A stretch of DNA of 64,000 nt from Topomyia yanbarensis. Taxonomy: Eukaryota > Arthropoda > Insecta > Diptera > Culicidae. Position 1 is the first letter of the stretch, and each line of letters opens with the position of its first letter. A model generated the notes under the pieces. It had not been told where the DNA came from and searched no databases. It saw only the letters and a program-made list of their open reading frames with translations. Positions 56,560-64,000 of the stretch are shown here, piece after piece. The stretch lies in assembly GCF_030247195.1 (NCBI RefSeq), contig NC_080672.1, positions 13,888,001 to 13,952,000 of the forward strand. The letters run 5' to 3'. The position numbers and the translations under genes are program-made.

Positions 56560-56706
56560 TTTTATCTCGTTCATTCGTCTCTTTTATCGGGTTAGAAAAA
56601 TCTCCTTGGAAAAATCTGTTACCCTCTGTTCGGGGTTGGGAATCAAACCCTGATGAGCTGCGTATAACACAACCAATTTACCAACTATGCTACGGCCGCC
56701 TCCTTC
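56560..56706 (-). mobile_element. Feilai-like tRNA-derived SINE with intact target duplication
   Basis: Minus strand: GGAGGCGGCCGTAGCATAGT TGGTAA (A-box region), GGGTTTGATTCCCAACCCCG (B-box region), then a body with AGATTTTTCTAACCCGATAA and GACGAATGAACGAGATAAAA at the 3' end. It is flanked by exact 11-bp direct repeats, TTCAACCGGTA. The head, the TTTTTCTAACCCG body and the GxCGAATGA segment fit the Feilai SINE type of Aedes from memory. Polymerase III promoter boxes are intact. Confidence 0.82.
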
Positions 56707-56717
56707 TTCAACCGGTA
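56707..56717 (+). repeat. Target-site duplication of the SINE, right copy
   Basis: TTCAACCGGTA, identical to 56549-56559. Confidence 0.85.
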
Positions 56718-57145
56718 ATGAATTATATTTGAGTGAATATAAATAAAAAACGGACTTCAAATTTTGATTGCGAAGATTAAATCAAATCATACCTCTTAAT
56801 AGTTGGAAGGTTAACCGTTAAGAATTTCAATGCTAACAAAATTTCAGAAAGCGTAAACAATTTTACGCCATCCAATGCATTTTAATAAATATTTACCTGA
56901 GATAAAATAACAAGATCTAGTCTTCAATCTACTTTCTACTTGTACCCAAGTCAGACCGACAATCTAGCAAATTGAACAACAACTAGCATTCTCACCGTCT
57001 AGTGCGCATTGTTTCGAGAACAAAGCAAACATTGTATTCATTCTTGCCGTCATGAGTAAAGTTGACGAGAAAACACTGCTCCGACTTTTAATTTTGTTCT
57101 ATACACCGGAGTTTTTGTAAAGTTTAATATTTTCTGAAGGTAGAA

Positions 57146-57290
57146 ATGGAGCTCAGGCTTACGGAAGTGGCCTATTTTCAGTATCAACACCTGCGCAATG
57201 GAGTACTAATATCATTCAATAAGTTGGGCCAAGCGGAATTATTCGTTTTGCAGATCAGCCCAAAACAATTGGTTGAAACCTAATGGTCGC
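57146..57290 (+). pseudogene. LINE ORF1 scrap inside the hAT-like element
   Basis: MELRLTEVAYFQYQHLRNGV, LISFNKLGQAELFVLQ, then a frame end. It is the same EVRLTEVAYFQFxHxRNxVLIxF segment found at 34.4 and 5.9 kb, truncated at both sides. Confidence 0.6.
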
Positions 57291-58739
57291 ATTCGAATAT
57301 TAGGTTAATATGTGTTTCTGTTTTAATTGTGGCAAAATTCTACTGTATCGATTTTGTTGGCTTTTTCGGAAAATTGATATGATATGATAATTGAAAGGCG
57401 GATAGGTATTCGAGAGTGATTCAGTTATAAACAAAGAATGGAAAACTTCCCATCATATCGATATGAGTCTGTATAGGCTAATCATTCTAAGAATCCGTCC
57501 TGGTTTGTGGTGGATTATAAAACCAAAGCCTTACCCTCTGTACCGCCATATTGGAATACTGTGCTTTGCAGCCTGAATCGAATAAGCCATGAATATCCTT
57601 TCGGTGACGTTGGTAAAGAGCAAATGCAAGCGTTTCCTACAAAAATGGATCGATCATTTAATGCAAGAAGTTTATATGTTGGGGTGTTCAGCAACAGTCA
57701 ACATCGCATTACGAGTTACCTTATCTTGTCTTAGTATAGAACTAAAATCGGATTTGTTGTCAAATTCATGTCTGATCACATAACTAAGAACTAACACCCA
57801 ATTTAAATTTTCAGCGTGTGTAAGAAATAACTCTGTCATTTTGAAATGACAACAGCAAGTAGAGAACTGCGGCTTGTCTGTGTTACGATCGATCAGCAGA
57901 CTTTCAGCAACCATTATACGGGTCTAAAGTGCAAACTTGAGTACAATCCTGATTCACGCGAGTAAGCATGTGTGCGATGCTGCTTTGTAACGTATTTTTA
58001 TTTAGATATTTACCAGGCATTGTAATTCTCTCTCACTCACGCGAGAAGAAGCTTATCCGATGTCCAACTTTTCCGAGATAAGATGAGTCGCAAAATTCTC
58101 CGTCTCCACAAAATAGCGGGAGAATAATTTTCCGGATAAAATTTATTTGGTTTTTTTCCTTCTCACCGGAGAAGGTGATAATATTTTAATTTCGTGGAAA
58201 TCAATAAAAGCGTCAAAATATATACTTAATTTCAAAGTAAAGCGGCAAAGGAGTACGATAGACTTGTTTTTTTCGTGTTTTGGAATAGCGGGAGCAAAGC
58301 AGAGAGCGCAAAAAGGATACCGTGATAAACTCATTCGCTCATTCTCGGGCGGTTTTATTTATCCGGAGAAATAACACGTATCCGGAGAAGTTGTGTGAGT
58401 GCCAATAACTTTTTGTGTGAAAATGTGAGTTTTTATTGTCGCAGTAGTAAATTATCCGGACGCATTTACTCATATGAGCGATAAATGCAATGCCTGGTTA
58501 TATTCAATCAAGTAATAGTTTCACAAAGGGCATATCTGAATTCATACACTCAGTGACGTTTTGGTCATATATAAAATCGGCGTGTTTCAATATCATCGCG
58601 GCGCAGCACAAAAAGGACAATCGGCGCGCTGACCATTTAAATTTAACCATTTGAAATCGGCGGCTTGTGAAAATTATCGGCGGCGGCGGCGTGTCTCGGC
58701 GGCGCACACCTCTAAATTCTTTATGTGTTTGCTGCATTT

Positions 58740-59411
58740 ATCTGAGCGCAAACAGCGGCCTTGACATGTACAACTTTCACTCCTCTGCGGTCTAAAATAT
58801 TTTTGAGAAAGCCAACCGACAAGACAATGGACTTGATAACAATCTCCCTCATCTTCGATGGATGAATTTTGATGACGATTTGAAGTGCTACCTTCCTGAA
58901 AATACATTATCGGAACAAGAGTTTGAGTTATCATCACCTTTGAGACTCTGTGCGGTTTACCAGTGATTGGCGATGTGTGTATGATTTTAATCAACGCGAT
59001 TACGATGCGTTAAACGCGAGAATTTCAAACATCAATTGCGTTGAAATTTTATCAATTGGTACCATGAACGAGGCTGTAGACAGGTTTTATCGTGAATGGG
59101 ACTTAATTTTTCAACAACTCGTGCCTCTGAGAAGGCGAATACGCCGCTGTATAATTGAACGTCGTTGGAGGAATGATGGGCTGCGCAATCTTCGAAAACA
59201 AGAAAGGCTAAGAAAGGCTCGTAAACGAGTTTTCCGTGCAAGAGGTGAAGACGATAAATCGTTTGTGCGAGATTTGCAGCGACAATTTCAATCAATGAAT
59301 GTATCTTACTTTCAATCAAATGTTTCCCGACGTGTGAGCAACATGAGGAACGAGCCGAAGCAATTTTGGGCTTATTTGCCGGAACAAAACTTCCACCAGT
59401 GGAATTCCTGA
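58740..59411 (+). pseudogene. Jockey-type LINE endonuclease-polymerase linker
   Basis: After the hAT-like insertion the frame (58950-59411) reads DWRCVYDFNQRDYDALNARI, ISNINCVEIL, VDRFYREWDLIFQQLVPLRR, a basic stretch RRWRNDGLRNLRKQERLRKA, FVRDLQRQFQSMNVSYFQSN and EPKQFWAYLPEQ. This is the segment between endonuclease and polymerase (FxxxDYxxLNxxL...PKxFWxYV). 462 nt remain open, then the frame breaks. Confidence 0.7.
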
Positions 59412-59459
59412 TACCGTGAACTTCTGTGACAGGACCTCAACGAGACCTGCAGAATCAGC

Positions 59460-60330
59460 AAATCTATTCTCGTCATTCTTTCAAAGTACTTGAGTAGTCT
59501 GTGGTGTTGACGGTTCAAAAGGACCGTGCTTCGTCAAGAAATGTGATTCTTTGTTAGCTCCACCGAAAGCTGTGCTATTCAATCGTTCTCTCGGTGAAAG
59601 TATTTTTTCCGCTAAGTGGAAGGAAGTGTCAATAACATCAATCCATAAAGCCGTGAAACGTGCATGACATCGTCAATTACAGGGGGATTTAAATCCTGAG
59701 TTACCTACCAAAAGTTTCTTTAAATTATGGTGTTAGATATTCTCTACTCTGCAGTAAAACACATCACCAGCACGGGTTTGTTAAGAAGCGCTCCACAACG
59801 ACGAACCTAATGAGCTATGTATGTGTTAACGCTAATTGACAAATTAGAAAAACGAAAACAGATTGGTGCGGTGCATGTAGATTTTTTCAAAGCCTTCGGT
59901 CATGTTCCTCATCAGCTCGCTGTTGCAAAGCTGAGGCGAATTGGATTTTTGGACTGGTTAACCAATTGGATCTCTTCGTACCTTACAAACCGCCGTGTAT
60001 CTGTGAGACTAGGAACTGCAATTTCAATTCCTTTCGATATCACTTCGAGCGAGTGTACCTCAAGGCAGTCACTTTGAACCTCTCCTATTCATGCTCTTCG
60101 TGAATGGCATTTGTAATAAATTGACATCGTGTAATGTGATGTACGCAGATGATCTGAAAATTTATCGTATCATAATAACTCTGATAGATTGCTGTGAACT
60201 TCAGATGGACATTAATGGGATCGCGAGTTTGTGTGATTGAAATGGAATGACTATGAACATTCAGAAATGTAACTTAATCACATTCACACGGTTACTTTCA
60301 CCGATTGCTGCCCCAGTAGGACGAGTTCCA
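59460..60330 (+). pseudogene. Jockey-type LINE reverse transcriptase fragment
   Basis: Frame pieces: TLIDKLEKRKQIGAVHVDFF, KAFGHVPHQLAVAKLRRIGF (motif A with VDFFKAFGHV for xDFxKAFDxV), LDWLTNWISSYLTNRRVSVR, VPQGSHFEPLL-like motif B near 60054, and MYADDLKIYRIIITL near 60139 (motif C, YADD intact). Several frameshifts and stops. It ends near 60.46 kb. Confidence 0.7.
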
Positions 60331-60429
60331 TCCATTTGACCGTAAGCTACGCTTCATTGAACACTTCAATGCAGTACCTGCTAAAGCTTATGCAGTACAA
60401 GGACTCATCAAACGAAACACCCGACATTC

Positions 60430-60455
60430 CAACGAAGTAGATAAATAAATAAAAA
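60430..60455 (+). other. A-rich 3' tail of the LINE
   Basis: GAAGTAGATAAATAAATAAAAAG closes the LINE remnant. Short tandem AAAT repeats are typical LINE tails. Confidence 0.5.
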
Positions 60456-60460
60456 GAACG

Positions 60461-63400
60461 GGTGCAAAAGAGCTTCGTCTGGTAAGCACTCCAATGGCTT
60501 CCCCGGAGAAATCGATTTGAATTACTATCGTATGAGCATCGCTGTGCTCTCATCAACCTGCCTACGCTACTTGCTTTTTTGCAGCGACTTTTTCTGGTCG
60601 ATTTCGTTTCTGAATTTCCAATATCAAAGATACATGAAAATTAAGTTGCTACACACAATTGTATTTTTGTGCGTTATCGTTTCATTTTAATATTTGGGAC
60701 ATGGTCTTTCTGCGAGACCCAGACATGTTGGAAGAAATAAATATTTAGCTAGGCTGAATTATTCTTGAAAAATTATTAAATGTTGAAAAAGACTGATTGG
60801 GTAGAAAATTTAGGTTGTCTTAAAAACGACTGATAGTGGAAAAAAATATATTATAAGTAGTCTTGAGCACGATTGCTGCTGTTGAAAAAATCTAGGTAAA
60901 CTAGAAGATATCAAGTTTTGTGACCGGATGGAACGAATGTTCAAGCTGATATACACTCAGTACGGGTAGAGACTCATGGACAATAAATATAAATTTTACA
61001 AATACAATAGCTCAGGAATTGGAGTTTCGAATTTGTGTTATCAGTATCTGGTTTAGCACCAGATAAATGCTAGTCAAATATTAAAAAGGCTAGTTGTGTT
61101 CACAACTAAACAATTACTCACTAGCAAATACGGCTCTGAATATATCACTTTTTTGACTAGCAGACGACGAAGATCGATGTACGGTGATAGTACGGTTGGG
61201 TTACACCACGATAGAAATCTTAGAGCAAAGCGGATAAATTTTGCTTACTTCTGTTTTTCTGTTGATAAGTGAAAGATGCAGCAAGTTCAAGCATTTTGGA
61301 TCAGTAAACTTCTAGGCGAATCATATGATGAAGTCGAACTTTCTGTTTGCCTGTACTATAATGTGAGAGTAATGATTTCCTAATACCTGTTGCGAGTCCA
61401 GGAGCCCAAGATATCTGATAACTGTCACTCTCTTCAGAGATTGTCTGAGAGATGGTGTAGCTACAGAGTATTGGATTTTTTTCTATAAATATAGAGCATT
61501 TGGACACCCTGAGAGCCAACATGCTGTGATTACACACAATTTCAGTGCATTTAAGTGTCACTGTGAAGCTTCCAAAAAGTCACTTAATACTCTTAACTAA
61601 AATATATGGTTAAGAAATATGATAAGCTCAAATAATAAAGGTTGACCGAAGTTTCCCAAGTTTGCAAGAGGGTTCGAGTTATCTAAACGTAATTTGACTA
61701 AAATAAGCCATTTATGATCTAGAATTCCGTTTTACGGGGCTTATTACATTTAGAAAGTTGGTTATCGCAGAAATTTGCATTCGCCGAAACATTAAAAGAT
61801 ATTATAACATAAGGTAGTTGAAAATTTTCTAAACTTTTTAATGGAAGTACGGGAATAAAGATATGTACGTTACATTTTTTGAGGTAGGATCTTTTAAGTT
61901 CTGAACGGCAACTGTCATTACAAATTCAACATAAGTTCCATACATGTTTGATTCATTTATCTATTAAATACCACTAGTTTTGAATAAAAATTTGAAAACT
62001 TGTTGTTGAGATTATTTGAGTAAAGTGTATAATTCCCGGGTGATTTAATATGGTGTTGATAAAAAGGATATTTTAGGCACACAATATTCGAGGCTGCAGT
62101 TTTCAGTTCTAGTCAGAAATGGGATAAATTTATGAAGGATGGTCATACAACTAAAAGATCGTATAAAATGCTGTGTACGAAGTTTGACCGATTTTCATTT
62201 AGTCAGCATTGAAGTCAAACTGTTATTTGGGGAAATCTATATGTTTTCTGGAAATATTTCTATCTCCTCTTTTATGAAATTGCCCTCAAAAAATTCAAAC
62301 AGTCCACTAACAGATTACGGGAAGTGGTACCGGTACAGAAATTGTCCGCGCTTGTCCATGGAGAAGGTTAAACATGATCTTTTGGTAGTCCACGTGGTAA
62401 TAGAATGGCCCCTAATTATTTTTGTGCCACATTCTATTACCCCTGAAGGAATAATATTGATATCCAAAATCCCGGTTTTTGCTTACTCGTTTGAAATTTG
62501 GACAAGATACAAACTTTAGCAAGTGCATTTTAAAATGTACTTCCATATTCGATCATTTTCAGTAATAAGATGTTAAAACGACACCTTTTGTCGAAGTAGC
62601 GTGCGTGTCTCGAACGAATGTCAAGTTGGCGTAGTTTTTAAAATATAACTTGATCCATTAATAAATAAATGCTAAAGCCCGTAAACTCTTTTCGTGGAAA
62701 AATTTTCACTGTCATATTCATTTAGTGCTCAAGCCTAAATGGTTATTCTGAACAATTAAATGTTGAAAAATTCCACTGGAACCTCATACTGATAAGAGCA
62801 AACCTTCACAATGTCACCCAACATTCCTACCATTACTCGAAGCCGTAGTAACGTTACTGACCTGAAAGAGAGAAGAAAATAAATTCATTAGTGTTTTTGC
62901 GTTTGTCAGAAAAATATCAAATATTTGTTTACTGGATATCTGATCCCATAGAGAATTAAAAATGTTGAAAACAAAAAAAAACTTATTCTTTTATAAACCC
63001 CCTACATTGCAACCTTCCCACGTTACAGTAAAATGACTCTCCACGAAGCTGTAATCAATCGAAAATGACAAGCAACTTGTTCAGTAGGCGCTGCTTTTTG
63101 CTACTTTCATGTAGGTATAAATTTGGTATAAACAAACCGTCTGTGCCTACCTCGGTAGAGCATTTCTGGTGGAAACGCATGGTCGCTTGTGCTCTAGACG
63201 CATACCGATCTATCTACAACCATTCCCAGTTCTCTGAAATTTCAAATGTCGAATACAATCCTTATATGAGGAGGTGCTAATGCTAGTGAAAATATTGACA
63301 AGATGATTTCAATACTTCAATCCCGGTTGAATTCTCTAGAAATTCTAGATTAGAATCAATATTTTCAGGATGACCTTGCACCATCAATATATTGATCAAT

Positions 63401-64000
63401 AGTCGGTGCTCGTGTAGTGTCCGCTGTTCGAGCCATGCTGATTTGATTGATGGGAAAAAACTGCTAATTTTGCACATACATTGTAAGCCACGAGGGATCG
63501 CTAATGCTTCGTTTGCACTATATGAGTAGCGCCGCTGGAAGAAAGCAGGGCCCCGCGGCTTGTCACCGCTAATGTAATTTATCAAAAATTAATATAATTT
63601 TAGTTCGGTTTTCGAAATGCTTCTTCCCGTTCCGTTCACCTCGATAACGCAGACAGTGAAGCTGTTTGTCATCATCGACTGAGAATTTCGCAACGCTGCA
63701 AAACAGGATATTCGCATTTACCCGTTTCAATGCTAATAGATTTATAACATTTGACGTTTGTTCTCACGCCTTGCGGTACCAGCACCGCACAGCCTACTGT
63801 GGAAGAGCAGGCGCTTGTTCGTGTTCACGTAACTTATAAATTTCAAATGTTCTTTGTTCTTTCACAGCAGTAGGTCGAACCTAAGCCGGAGTTAAACTAC
63901 TGCTGCTCGACTGAATAAATGTGACTTATTATTGCCAGGACACATGCACAGAGAGAACATACACGAATTCCAAGTCGACTTGCTTTCGGCTGCTACACAC
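60461..64000. other. Intronic, nothing recognised
   Basis: 3.5 kb without LINE, SINE or MITE signatures that I could establish. The longest open frame (62139-62519, +) shows no recognisable protein. The last 300 bp are GC-richer, with CAGCAGTAGG and AATAAATG words, but no structure was identified. Confidence 0.45.

Larger units (their letters stand above)
56284..58735. mobile_element. hAT-like element (~2.45 kb) inserted in the LINE
   Basis: Left end TAGAGGTGTTCACCGATG and the inverse of right end TAGAGGTGTGCGCCGCCG match over most of 18 bp. Subterminal CGGCGGCG words occur at both ends (56341-56392 and 58601-58720). TAGAGGTG termini fit hAT-type elements, but an 8-bp target duplication could not be seen. 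There is no transposase frame. It carries a SINE (56560-56706) and a LINE ORF1 scrap (57146-57290). Confidence 0.6.
15059..64000 (-). other. Ten-m: Ten-m upstream intron, partial (>48.9 kb)
   Basis: Ends with the acceptor AATTGCAG at 15066-15059, preceded by a CT-rich tract of about 20 nt. No upstream cytoplasmic-domain exon could be recognised on the minus strand up to the window edge. All transposons and blank stretches above 15.1 kb are therefore read as intronic, which is an inference. Confidence 0.7.

Noticed and set aside
62139..62519. 126-codon + strand frame
   Set aside because: AT-rich, no recognisable domain, no splice or promoter context. Length is within what chance allows in 64 kb.
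1..64000. CRISPR arrays, bacterial operons, integrated viral genes
   Set aside because: No regular repeat-spacer pattern, no prokaryotic gene density, and no viral protein motifs seen. All coding relics fit Ten-m or LINEs.

Overview
This window looks like a culicine mosquito chromosome, most probably Aedes. It is AT-rich and intron-dominated. It is packed with degenerate non-LTR retrotransposons (Jockey/CR1-like, R1-like and Loa-like), tRNA-derived SINEs of Feilai type, and many MITE-like elements with TA or TTAA target sites. The species is inferred from repeat style and from the insect teneurin sequence, not from any marker gene.

The only host gene I can support is a teneurin of the Ten-m (Tenascin-major/Odd Oz) type on the minus strand. 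Three consecutive exons are visible. The first, 15058-14792, ends the cytoplasmic domain and carries the single transmembrane helix. The second, 13608-11740, is a 623-codon extracellular linker that is Ser/Asn-rich, then acidic, with an RPRR/S furin-type site. The third, 11181-10901, is the highly conserved block just before the EGF repeats. All internal junctions of the set are phase 1, so the middle exon is a symmetric cassette. It also contains a possible internal donor at 13291/13290, which would give a short linker resembling, as I recall it, the Drosophila short isoform. The flanking introns run off both ends of the window (more than 10.9 kb on the 3' side, more than 48.9 kb on the 5' side).

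Layout by region. 0.9-4.5 kb: a TTAA-bounded element with about 250-bp inverted termini and an internal promoter-like block. 5.6-6.7 kb: a LINE ORF1 fragment split by a SINE inverted dimer and flanked by MITEs. 8.4-10.1 kb: a LINE 3' end followed by an element with roughly 340-bp internal repeats and a microsatellite. 10.9-15.1 kb: Ten-m exons. 15.9-20.9 kb: a Jockey-type LINE broken open by a SINE foldback, an AT-rich repeat block, two tandem SINEs and a TTAA MITE. 21.9-24.3 kb: an R1-type LINE on the minus strand, interrupted by a near-perfect hairpin. 25-31 kb: comparatively repeat-poor intron. 31.4-36 kb: LINE fragments and a 913-bp TA MITE. 38.7-42.7 kb: repeat-poor intron. 42.7-45.9 kb: a nearly complete but broken Loa-type LINE on the minus strand. 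47-50.2 kb: a Jockey-type LINE with another LINE ORF1 nested in it in reverse. 50.2-51.7 kb: a diverged tandem array carrying a TA MITE. 51.7-55.2 kb: repeat-poor intron. 55.4-60.5 kb: a Jockey-type LINE into which a hAT-like element was inserted, itself carrying a Feilai-like SINE with an exact 11-bp target duplication. 60.5-64 kb: nothing recognised.

No rRNA, functional tRNA, CRISPR array or intact transposon gene was found. The scientific weight lies in the Ten-m linker splicing and in the nested insertions, whose relative ages can be read from who interrupts whom.
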